Positions 1 through 11,900 of a DNA stretch of 64,000 nucleotides are shown here, one piece after another. Below the pieces are notes generated by a model. It did not search any database, had not been told where the DNA came from, and worked only from the letters and a program-made list of their open reading frames with translations. The stretch comes from Heloderma charlesbogerti (lineage: Eukaryota; Chordata; Lepidosauria; Squamata; Helodermatidae): NCBI GenBank assembly GCA_026122225.1, contig JANEZZ010001677.1, forward strand, positions 124,001 through 188,000, written 5' to 3'. The position numbers and the translations under genes were made by a program. The stretch's first letter is position 1; each line of letters begins with the position of its first letter.

Positions 1-2
1 CC

Positions 3-950
<948 letters not shown>

Positions 951-1010
951 CCGCGCAGCCGCGGCTGCCCCTCCCCGGCGGCCGCCGCGCCCTTGACAAC
1001 GGAGGCCAAG

Positions 1011-1359
1011 ATGGCGTCGGCCACCAGCGTCGTCCGGAGGCTTCGCAACTGGGCCTCCGGGGTAAGGACGGCGCCGGGACGGGACGCCCGGCCAGGACGG
1101 CGCCGGGCCCGCCCGAGAGGCCCGCCCACCGGGGCCGCCGTCCAGAAGGCGCGGGGGGCGGGGCTCCGTCTCCTCGGGACCTTTTCCTTCTGCGTTCAAT
1201 CAGCCGCAAGCCACGCCCCTCGGGCGGGGCGGGGCCAAGTAGCCCGCCCCTCGGCCGTCCTCGCAAGGGCCTCTGGGAGTCGTAGTGCTGCGAACAGGAT
1301 CGCTTTAGTCGGAAAGAGTCTTTGGGACAATTACTTATTTTAAGTTACTTAGGGCTTCA

Positions 1360-1417
<58 letters not shown>

Positions 1418-1788
1418 GTGTGTATAAATGTGTGTGTATATATATATATAAAATATATATATATATTATTTTTATATATATATTATATATATTTTTATAT
1501 ATTTATATCATATATATATATTATATATAATATATATATAAAATATATATTTTATATATCATATATACATTTTTATATATAATATGTATAATTTTATATA
1601 TCTACATTTATATCTATCTATACATTTATATCTATCTATCTATCTATACATTTATATTTATATCTATCTGTCTATACATTTATATTTTATATCTATCTAT
1701 CTATCTATACATTTATATTTATATCTATCTATCTATACATTTATATGTATCTATATCTATGCATTTATATATATATCTATATCTATGC

Positions 1789-1827
<39 letters not shown>

Positions 1828-4792
1828 TTTATATATATATATGCATTTATATATATCTATATATATATGCATTTATATATATATATACATATCTATACAT
1901 GTATATATATATATATATACATTTATATCTATCTATCTATCTATCTATCTATACATTTATATATATATATATATACATTTATATATCTATCTATCTATCT
2001 ATACATTTATATATATATATATATATATATATACATTTATATAGTGAGGAGACGATTTCCTCCTCAAAACAGAAACCGACCTTATTTGTGTTCTGCGTTA
2101 AAGAAGCTCAACCTGCTGAATTAGGAAGCTTTTTTGAGATGCTTATGACCACCTGCAGGCAGGGGGATGGATTTCTCCCCGGTGGGAATGCACTTCATTT
2201 GTCGATCGATATTTTGTTGTGGAATACTATAAATATTATTTTTTACAAACAATATTTATAATATTTTTATGTTATTTTTACACGGATTTATATTTGCATT
2301 TCTGTAGCTGTAGATCAGCCTTGTAGTCCAAAACACCTGGAGGGTTAAACTCCCGTCATCCCTGACCATTTGCTGGGCTGATGGGGGTTGACACGCAAAA
2401 CCTAGCAGGACCCAGGTTGGGGAAGGCTGTGCGTAGAGAGAGTAAGCATCTAATCCTGTGCGTGCCTCCAGAGAAGTTGCTCCCACTAAGTTCAGGGCAT
2501 CTGTGTTTTTCCTCCTCTCTCCCTAGCCCTCCTTTCTTTTCTGTTGTGTCTTTCTGTAAACCTGAGGGCAGGGATGTATCATTATTCATCTTTTGTAAAC
2601 TGCTTTGGGAGCCTTTTCAGGTGAAGAGCAGGATAAAATTATTTAACTATAAATGTCAAATGGTTTTTATTAGTTGGTTCACAAAAAAGCACTGGGGGGG
2701 GATTTGGCTTTTATGCAAAGCAGACACATGATGGCACGCTTGAGTTCTGTCCTCCCTGTCTCTCCTCCTTTCTCTCAACAGAAAGACCTCCAAGCCAAAC
2801 TGCAGCTGCGTTACACAGAGATCTCCAAGAGGTAATTCCTGGGGGGGGGGGTCCCCTCTTCTCCAGACCTACTGAAAGGTCCTGAACGCAGGGGGACCGG
2901 AAGGAAACAGCCTCTTACTCCTGGCTGCCCACCAGCTTTTGCAATTTGGAGGAAGACTGCCCCTCAACCTGCAGGTTCTGTTTAAGCTACTGTGGCACAG
3001 AGCCATTGCTAGACCACGAATGCATCTAGTTCCTGGCGGTAAATTCTTCCACTTATTGAGGTGTTATGTCGAAGGCGTCCCCTGCCTGAGAACATAAGGG
3101 TGGAGATCCTTTGCATGATCGTTGTGATATTCTACCCCAGCAAAATAAAAATACAGAGCTGTCTTGGAGGCGGTGATCTTGACGACTTATCTGTGATGTG
3201 TCAGAGCATTGAGCCAGACTGTCAGTTTGGTGGGGTTTCTTCTGTCTCTGTCTGAATGTGTCCCCAAGTCTGACCTTCTTCATTTCCTTGTTCTGTAGGA
3301 CTCAGCCACCTCCTCGCCTCCCTGTCGGATCCAGTCATAAGCTTGCAAGCAATTACTACTGTACTCGTGATGGGCGCCGAGAAACTTTCCCACCCATTGT
3401 CCTTGTGTCACCGCAGAAAATACTGGCACCGGGAATGCAAGCAGCCAGGTAGAGCGACCTTTTGCCTGTACCAGCTTAGAGCTAGTAACCTTGGGAACTA
3501 AACTGAGCCAAGCCTGATTATTGCTTGATTTCATCTTGGTAGTCACAGGTGACAATTTGGACAGATTCCTGGACAATTCGGACAGATTCCTTCTGGTGCC
3601 TTGTTTAGTTTTTTTGAGAGTTACCAGCTGATTCAAACTCCCTTGAGAGTTACTATTTTGAGTGTTACCAGCTGATTCTGGCTTTTAACCATTGTAATTG
3701 TTTTTATTTATTTATATAATTTATGTGTTGCTTCCCCCAGCAAAGAGCACTCTTGAAGCAACTCACACTCACATACAGAAATTCGTAACAGAAAAATCTC
3801 TCAAATCAGTATAAATCATATCAGCACAATTCAAATAAAAATAAATACCGTAACAATATAATCTTAAAAAAAAAAAAAACTAACCTAGTTGAATGTCCAA
3901 ATTTTTCAATATTGCAGCATCTACAAGACTTTTTTAAAGAGTTCTTGAGTTGATTGAAAGTTCAGGCATATTGAGCTGTAGGAGTTATCCCTCATTGCTG
4001 CAGAGTAATTTTTCTTATTTCCCTTAAGCTCCTGAAGTGGGCAGTGCTCTTTCCTATTTGTGGCTTCACTGACAGAAGCTGCTCTGGTTCTGTTCTCGTG
4101 GGAAAAGGCACTCTGCCCACTTAAAGGATTTTTCAGGCCTTCACGCACAGGGTGGGAAATCATTTTTTTCATCTAAGGGCCACGTTCCCTTGGATTTAAT
4201 CTGATAGGGGCTGCACACGGCCGGCAGGTGGGGCTGAAGCCACTGGTAGATATGGGCACCCTCTTTCTCTCTTCCTGCCACCCTCTTTTCTGTCTCCTTC
4301 TGCCACCCCATTCTTCTCCCGCACCCATTTTTTTCATGCCCAGAGGTCTGCTGAGGGAGGGACTGATCCCGTGTGGAGGGCTTTTAAAGGTAGGCCCCAG
4401 GCCATAGGTTGCCCGCTGGGCTGGCGCTTTATGTACCTGCCTTCCTTGTGGGGTTGCTTTATAGGTCTCAGCATTCCTTTGATCAAGCAGCTTTACTATT
4501 TCGAACACACCAAAAAAGGTTCTTTTTCTGCGAGACTGGCAACCTTCCGGCTTCACTTTCTCCATGCTGGTTTTGATGTAAGGGGACACTGAGCATACCA
4601 TGACTCAGTTCTAGTGTACATCTTATTGTTCAGTTCTCTTGTTTGTGTGTTCCTCATACACCACTGCTCCACATCTTCCGATTCTAACCCCCCAGCTCGG
4701 AATCTTCCGTAGCAACGACGGAGAAGAAACCGGTGACGCCCGGCTTTCCACCTCGGAAGTGGGAACTGTCGAAGGACGAACCCTATTTGTGA
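1011..4792 (+). CDS. NDUFA7: NADH:ubiquinone oxidoreductase subunit A7 (complex I accessory subunit)
   Basis: Accessory subunit of mitochondrial respiratory complex I (B14.5a). Four coding exons join in frame: 1011-1061, 2782-2831, 3299-3448 and 4696-4792, all with GT/AG borders, giving 115 residues (human 113). Exon 1 reads [17 protein letters not shown]; exon 2 holds [15 protein letters not shown]; exon 3 holds the family signature [16 protein letters not shown]; exon 4 ends [11 protein letters not shown] and a TGA stop. Phases are 0, 2 and 2. The start is the first ATG after the CpG promoter and gives the expected N-terminus. The gene diverges from RPS28 and is followed by CD320 in the same direction, as elsewhere in vertebrates. 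Intron 1 contains a long AT-rich microsatellite. The gene appears intact. Confidence 0.96.
1360..2042. repeat. (TA)n / (TATC)n compound microsatellite in NDUFA7 intron 1
   Basis: About 680 bases of almost pure TATA dinucleotides followed by TATC/ACATTTATATCTATC-type units. The long open frames here, rich in Tyr, Ile, His and Leu, are artefacts of the repeat. Confidence 0.95.
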
Positions 4793-4932
4793 GCCAGCCA
4801 CGACTCTTCAAGCCTAATGTTTGTATAGAGCAGCCAGCTTGGTCTGGCTTTTGCAGGAGAATGGCAGTGGCGTAAGCCTGCACAGAAGTAATTCTGGCCC
4901 TAAAGACACTGTGGGTGGTGCCTAACTGATTA

Positions 4933-4938
4933 AATAAA
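4933..4938 (+). terminator. NDUFA7: NDUFA7 polyadenylation signal
   Basis: AATAAA lies about 140 bases after the NDUFA7 stop, a normal 3'UTR length for this gene. Confidence 0.75.
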
Positions 4939-5386
4939 CTTGGTCCCTCACTTAATCTGGATTGTTGTACAGCTCTTGTTTAGTGGCTTGCTGGACTTGG
5001 GGGAACAGAGGTGGAGACGCTGCTGCTGTGATTACGAATGGTGCAGCCCAAAGCGTGCAAAAAGGCTCCCTTCTCCTCTACTACCCAACATGTAAATGCA
5101 TTGAGGATCTGCTCCTCCCCAGAAATGCCTCTTCTAAGGCGACTTGTCCATCAGCAGGCAGAGTGGAGAAAGAGAAAATATATGTAGTCCTCACATGTAT
5201 GTTCTCAAACTAACTGGAGGGGTTTTAAAAGTAATTTTGGTAGCAATGCAAGGATAAAAACTCCCTTGTTTTAGCAAACACCCTTCAGGAGGAACACATA
5301 CTCGACATTTTTCAACCAGGGTGGGCAAGACATGGCCTGCATGTGGGTGCCATGCCCCCAAAGTATTCCTCTTCCCCCGCCCCAGC

Positions 5387-5464
5387 CATTCCCCCGCCCC
5401 AGCCATTCCCCCCTTGCACACAGCCATTCCCCCCTTGCACACAGCCATTCCCCCCTTGCACACA
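5387..5464. repeat. Short minisatellite, about 20-bp unit
   Basis: Four to five tandem copies of a unit beginning AGCCATTCCCCC. The first copies continue GCCCC and the later ones TTGCACAC. Confidence 0.85.
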
Positions 5465-6621
5465 CTGCTGTGCAGCTGATTCTGCTGGGGAAAGCGTGCG
5501 TGGGGATAGCTCCCTGCGCTCCTGTTTTCCAGCAGAATTGCTTGTGGTCCTGGTCACTGGGATTGGGGCAGGAGGGACAAGGCTAAAAACTCCCTCCCCG
5601 GCCATCCCAGCAGTTTGGGTCATGATAGCTGGAGGAGGAAGAAACTTTCATCTCAGATTCCTCCCAGCAATCATGTTCCAAATTAGGGGTGGGGGAGATT
5701 TCATGTGTGGGGAGAACTCTGGGGGAAGGGGTTCCAGGGGACTGGAATTGGCCCTTGAAGTTGCCTGCCTCTGGTGTAAACATCGGTTTGTTGGAGAATG
5801 TCCTTCTGAGGCAGCATTTTCTTTCCAATAGAGGTCAGTCAGAAACTTCCCAGAAGCCCAAACACTGGTCTCAGCAACTGTTCTTTGAAGGTAAACTGGC
5901 ACTGAATAGGGAGGTTCCATTTTGCTATTCAGTGTCAATTGCTGTTGACAGACGTCCTCCACCTCCGTGCATTTGTCTAATCCGGTTTAAAGCCATCCAA
6001 GATGGGGGGCCCTCACCACACTGAGGACTGAAGACTTGAGTGCTTCAGCAGAAGCAGAAATGCAAGCCAGCAGCTGCCCAGCCTTGGGTTCTGGTTGTGC
6101 CTCCCTGTGTCCTCAGCAGTATGACTGATAACCCAGTGTTAAATAAAGACTTAATAGCATTGTAAGCTAATGAGCTGATTTCATCTTAATCAGCTCCGGG
6201 AAGGGAAGTTAAGGGAACTGCTGACATCTATTTTTATTCCTTTATTGCGTTTCTTTATTGTATTCCTATATTGCCTTTCCGGGACCAACCATAGTGGTTG
6301 TCTAATCCCTTTTAAAGCTCCCTCAAGACGATGACTTTCGTCATGCTGAGGACTGAGCCCTTTGACCATGAAAGGTGTTTAGATCCATGGGAAATGCCAT
6401 ACCCTACCCAAGTGACATTGTGCCAAGGTGACCTAGTGGTGCAGTGTGGTTCAGTGATTTGTGTTGAACTAGGACTACAGAAACCTAAGTTCAAAACCTC
6501 ACTCAGCCATGAAGCTCGGTGGGTGACTTTGGGTCAGTTGCCCTCTCTCTGCCTAACCTACCTCACAGGGTTGCTGTCAGAACAAAATGAGATCAGGGGG
6601 AGAGAACTGAGTATACCAGTT

Positions 6622-6752
6622 TTCCTCAACCTGGGGCCCTTCGGGTGTTTTGGACGACACCTCCCAGCATTCCTGACCACTGGCCATACTGGCTGGGCTG
6701 ATGGCGGTTGGAGTCCAAAACATCTGGAGGGCATCAGATTGGGGTAGGTTGA
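6622..6752. repeat. Fold-back (imperfect palindrome) interspersed element
   Basis: The left arm (CAACCTGGGGCCC then GTTTTGGAC) recurs as reverse complement in the right arm (AGTCCAAAACATCTGGAGGG), flanking the core CCCAGCATTCCTGACCA. Related copies, often only one arm, occur near 2325-2440, 7250-7350, 18905-18985, 20690-20750, 26050-26130, 26418-26535, 28640-28730, 29265-29375, 35365-35440, 36675-36735, 43330-43395, 43635-43725, 48740-48800 and 60010-60120. I cannot name the family. Confidence 0.65.
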
Positions 6753-7850
6753 TGTACGCCCTTGAGTTCCTTGGTGGAAAATTGGGACATCCGTTTAAAG
6801 AAAGGAAGGTCCTGATGGTGACTTGCTGTCCTCTTCCTTGCCGTTCATGCAACTGCATTTTCAGCTGTTTCTCTTTTTGCCTTGCTGGCCAAGGTCCCTG
6901 TAGCCTTCCCCAGAGTCATGAGTGTAGGGCAAAGGCATTGAGAGCCGATTGCTGGGCCCGGTGGGTGCCAGCGCTTGTAAAGCAGTGGGTCATATCTCCT
7001 CCCCTCCCTGCCCCACTGTAATCTCTTTTACCAGCATGAAAAATTCAACAGTTGCTATGATAACCTCCAGTGCTTTGCAGCCTACCTGAATTCACAGGGG
7101 GTTAATTCAAGGACAAAAGGTGGACAGAAGGTGTGTCTGTATAAACATACACGTTTCAGCCTTCTAAATGAGCCTACAACATTACTAGCTGGTAAAAATG
7201 TCTTAGGGGCTGGCAGCGGACAGAGAGGACGTAGGAATACAGCAGGGGTGGGTCAAAAGTGGGTCTCCAGAAGTTTTGGACTTCAGCCCCCAGCATTCCT
7301 AACCATTGGCTATGCCGGCAGGGGCTTCTGGGAGTTGAAGCCCCAAACCTCTGGAGATCTGCCTTCCGCCTGCCCCTGGCTTAGGGGGGGATGGAGACAG
7401 AGAGGAAAAACTCTATATGAACAGAGCAGCCAACTGGCCATAAAATGCAGGTTGGGACCAATGAATTTCACTTGTATGTAACATGCAAGGTGCGGTGCCC
7501 ATGCACAAGGGAGGCATGGCCTCTGCACCATGCATGATTCCATGAACTTCTGTCATGCATCTTCCTCCACCAAATGCGCATCTTCAATGGGACTTGCCCC
7601 CAAACGAGTGAGCAGGTAGGGGATTGCAGCATTAAACAAGCAACTGTTCTGAAACAGACGAGAGAGAGAGAAGGCTGGGGAACCGCCTCGAGTCCTGCGC
7701 TCCCTGGGGCGGGGGCCTATCCTCTCTGGCCCGGAAACGGTTGCATAGCCTTCCCCTGCCGCCCCAGTCCCGCGATTTCTACTGCCCCCCGTTTTTAAAT
7801 TTGTCCCATGACTATAACCATGCTTTAGAGAACAATGCATACATTCAATT

Positions 7851-8100
7851 GCCGGTGTGGTATCGTGGTGAGAGTGTTGCACTGGGAGCCGGGAGAGCCG
7901 GGTTCTAGTCCCCACTGGGCCATGGAAGCTCACTGGGCGACTCTGGGCCAGGCACAGGCTCTCAGCCCAGCCTACCTCACAGGGTTGTTGTTGTGAGGAT
8001 ACAACGGAGAGTTGGAGGAGAATGCAAGCCGCCTTGAGTCCCTTGCAAGAGGGGGAAAAAGGCGGGATATAAATGCAATCAATCGAAGTAATAAATTAAT
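7851..8100 (+). mobile_element. Sauria-type SINE
   Basis: Has a tRNA-like head (GTGGTATCGTGGTGAGAGTG, GGGAGCCGGGAGAGCCGGGT), a middle with CCTACCTCACAGGGTTGTTG and the tail AAAAAGGCGGGATATAAATG followed by an AATAAATTAA-type end. This matches the squamate Sauria SINE, whose 3' tail is shared with BovB LINEs that mobilise it. It is one of the main reasons for a squamate assignment. Confidence 0.85.
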
Positions 8101-8189
8101 CAATTTGCAGTCTCCCCGGGGCAGAGACCGGCCCCTTTCCACGCACGCGCACTGACAGCACTCCAAAAACATACAGCAATACGTCCCAT

Positions 8190-8930
8190 ATTGCCCGGAT
8201 TGCATTTCGGGGGAGGGGGGGGGGGTCGGCGCCCACGTGCCGCGAACAGCGGCGCCCCGCCCGGGTTCTCGTTCCGCGCATGCGCCCTCGGCGGGCCGGC
8301 TCGCCCGCAAAGCCGCCTTCTGCAAGGCGGCGCGGAGGCGGACGCTGCCCGCCGTGCGCATGCGCCGCCCCGGGGCGAGGAGGGGCGGGGCGCGGCGACC
8401 CGCTTCGCGCGCCTGCGCAGACGCGTTTGCCCGGCCAGCCCCATGCGGGCCCGGCGGTCATTCAGCGCGGCGGCGGAGACATGCAGCGGCTCCTTTTCTG
8501 CTCCCTGCTGTTGGCGGCGGCGAGGCGGCTCCGGGCCTCGGGGACGGGTGAGCAGCGCCGAGGGCCCGCGAGGGGCGGGGGACGCGGCGCCTGGGCGCGC
8601 TCCGCACGTGGGCTCGTTGGCGGCCCTGGGCCGCGCCCCCCGGCGCCGCCGATTGGTCGAGCGCGCCGCCCTCGGCAAGCGGCCATTGGCGGGCCGCTCT
8701 CCGCGCCCCGCCTCGCGCGCCCCGGTTGGCCGCACGCGCCGCCGGCGCCCTCTCTTGGCTCCGCCCCCACGCGGCCCAAGAAGTGGGCGGGGCCTCTCCG
8801 GGTTGCCATGGCGGCGGGGCCTACCTGCCCAGCGGGGCCGGCAGAAGCCTGCTTTAGTGGCTCGGCCCGCGCGGGGCTGGGGGGGGGGCGCTTTAGAAAA
8901 CAAGCAGCTCGGCGCCCACAGGGAGAGGAG
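8190..8930 (+). promoter_or_regulatory. CD320: CD320 CpG-island promoter
   Basis: A very GC- and CpG-dense block surrounds the CD320 first exon (8481-8547) and runs about 400 bases into intron 1. No TATA box is apparent, which fits a broad housekeeping-type promoter. CGCATGCGC-like sequences occur near 8276-8285 and 8356-8365, which could be NRF1-type sites; this is inferred from the motif only. Confidence 0.6.
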
Positions 8931-11900
8931 GGGAGCGTCTGAGTCGTTATTTCAAGCACGTTTTTGGTTTTTAAAATAACAACCTCAAGCCAAAATACTG
9001 ACATTTATCCTGAGACAGAGAGACGCCCCTTCATGAATCACATTTGTATCCCGCTTTTCCTTCAAGGAGCTCGTGGTTCTGTCCTGCCCGCGTTATCCTC
9101 ACAGCAGCCCTGTGAGGTAGGGACACCGGCCGGCCTAAAGGTCACGTAAGGGGCTTTGGGGCGATGTCAGGATTTGAACCCAAATCTTCCCGGGCCTGAT
9201 CTTACCGCTGTGCCACACACGCCAGTGGTATATTGCTAATAAGCAAATATTTTTTATTTGTTTATCAGGGCCGCGGTGGCTTAGTGGTTAAGACGCTGAG
9301 CTGCAGACCGGACGGTCGGCAGGACAGCGGTTCGAGAGCCAAGTGCCGCGTGACGGAGTGAGCTCCCGTCTTCAGCCCCAGCTCCTGCCAGCCTAGATGC
9401 TAGAGACATGATAGAGACATGCTACGGAGGAGGTAGGTGAGGGAGACAGGATAGAGACATGCTACGGAGGAGACAGGGGACGGAGACATGCGACGGAGAC
9501 ATGCTACGGAGGAGACAGGCGACGGAGACATGCTACGGAGGAGACAGGTGACGGAGACAGGATAGAGACATGCTACGGAGGAGTCAGGTGACGGAGATAG
9601 GATAGAGACATGCTACGGAGGAGACAGGTGACGGAGACATGCGACGGAGACATGCTACGGAGGAGACAGGGGACGGAGACATGCGACGGAGACATGCTAC
9701 GGAGGAGACAGGCGACGGAGACATGCTACGGAGGAGACAGGTGACGGAGACATGCTACGGAGGAGACAGGTGACGGAGACAGGATAGAGACATGCTACGG
9801 AGGAGTCAGGTGACGGAGATAGGATAGAGACATGCTACGGAGGAGACAGGTGACGGAGACAGGATAGAGACATGCTACGGAGGAGTCAGGTGACGGAGAT
9901 AGGATAGAGACATGCTACGGAGGAGACAGGTGACGGAGACAGGATAGAGACATGCTACGGAGGAGACAGGTGACGGAGACATGCTACGGAGGAGACAGGT
10001 GACGGAGACATGCTACGGAGGAGACAGGTGACGGAGACATGCTACGGAGGAGACAGGTGACGGAGACATGCTACGGAGGAGACAGGTGACGGAGACAGGA
10101 TAGAGACATGCTACGGAGGAGTCAGGTGACGGAGACAGGATAGAGACATGCTACGGAGGAGACAGGTGACGGAGACAGGATAGAGACATGCTACGGAGGA
10201 GACAGGTGACGGAGACAGGATAGAGACATGCTACGGAGGAGACAGGTGACGGAGACATGCGACGGAGACATGCTACGGAGGACACAGGTGACGGAGACAT
10301 GCTACGGAGGAGACAGGTGATGGAGACATGCTACGGAGGAGACGGGACGGAGACATGCGACGGAGACATGCTACGGAGGAGACATGCGACGGAGACATGC
10401 GACGGAGGAGACATGCTACGGAGACATGCTACAGAGGAGACAGGTGACGGAGACATGCGACAGAGGAGACAGGCGACGGAGACATGCTACGGAGGAGACA
10501 GGCGACGGAGACATGCTACGGACGAGACAGGTGACGGAGACATGCTACGGAGGAGACGGGATGGAGACATGCTACGGAGGAGACGGGACGGAGACATGCT
10601 ACGGAGGAGACAGGGGACGGAGACATGCTACGGAGACATGCTACGGAGGAGACAGGTGATGGAGACATGCCACGGAGACATGCCACGGAGGAGACAGGTG
10701 ACGGAGACATGCTACGGAGGAGACAGGTGACGGAGACATGCTACGGAGACATGCTACGGAGGAGACAGGGGACGGAGACATGCGACGGAGACATGCTACG
10801 GAGGAGACAGGTGACGGAGACATGCTACGGAGGAGACAGGTGACGGAGACAGGATAGAGACATGCTACGGAGGAGTCAGGTGACGGAGATAGGATAGAGA
10901 CATGCTACGGAGGAGACAGGTGACGGAGACAGGATAGAGACATGCTACGGAGGAGACAGGTGACGGAGACATGCTACGGAGGAGACAGGTGACGGAGACA
11001 TGCGACGGAGACATGCTACGGAGGAGACAGGTGACGGAGACATGCTACGGAGGAGACAGGTGACGGAGACAGGATAGAGACATGCTACGGAGGAGACAGG
11101 TGACGGAGACAGGATAGAGACATGCTACGGAGGAGACAGGTGACGGAGACATGCGACGGAGACATGCTACGGAGGAGACAGGTGACGGAGACATGCTACG
11201 GAGGAGACAGGTGACGGAGACATGCTACGGAGGAGATAGGTGACGGAGACATGCTACGGAGGAGACAGGTGACGGAGACATGCTACGGAGGAGACAGGGG
11301 ACGGAGACATGCGACGGAGACACGCTACGGAGGAGACAGGGGACGGAGACACGCTACGGAGGAGACAGGGGACGAAGACATGCTACGGAGGGGACAGGGG
11401 ACGGAGACATGCTACGGAGGAGACATGCTACAGAGGAGACAGGTGACGGAGACATGCCACGGAGGAGACAGGTGACGGAGACATGCCACGGAGGAGACAG
11501 GTGACGGAGACACGCTACGGAGGAGACAGGTGACGGAGACACGCTACGGAGGAGACAGGTGACGGAGACACGCTACGGAGGAGACAGGTGACGGAGACAC
11601 GCTACGGAGGAGACAGGTGACGGAGACACGCTACGGAGGAGACAGGTGACGGAGACGTGATAGAGACATGCTAGGTGCTAGAGACATGCTAGATAGAAGA
11701 TAGATGACAGAGACGTGATAGAGACAGACAAACACACACACACACTATCTATCTATATATATATATATTCAGCAGGACAGCAGTTCAAGACCTGAGTGCT
11801 GCGTGACAGAGTGAGCTCCCGTCTTCAGCCCCAGCTTCTGCCAACTTAGCAGTTCGAAAGCAAGAAATTGCAAGTAGATAAATAGGTACCGCCTCGGCGG

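Larger units (their letters stand above)
4940..8180. other. NDUFA7-CD320 intergenic region
   Basis: No exon could be supported here. It holds a small tandem repeat (5387-5464), fold-back interspersed repeats (about 6622-6752 and 7250-7350) and a Sauria-type SINE (7851-8100). Another AATAAA at 6142 has no recognisable gene attached. Confidence 0.6.

Noticed and set aside
1584..2261. Open frame of 225 codons rich in Tyr and Ile
   Set aside because: Read-through of the (TA)n/(TATC)n microsatellite.
8100..8979. Arg/Ala/Pro-rich open frames on both strands
   Set aside because: Stop-poor reading of the CpG island around CD320 exon 1, with no family resemblance.
9397..11690. CRISPR-like array of direct repeats
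   Set aside because: The repeats are contiguous, with no unique spacers, and sit in a vertebrate intron. It is a minisatellite.
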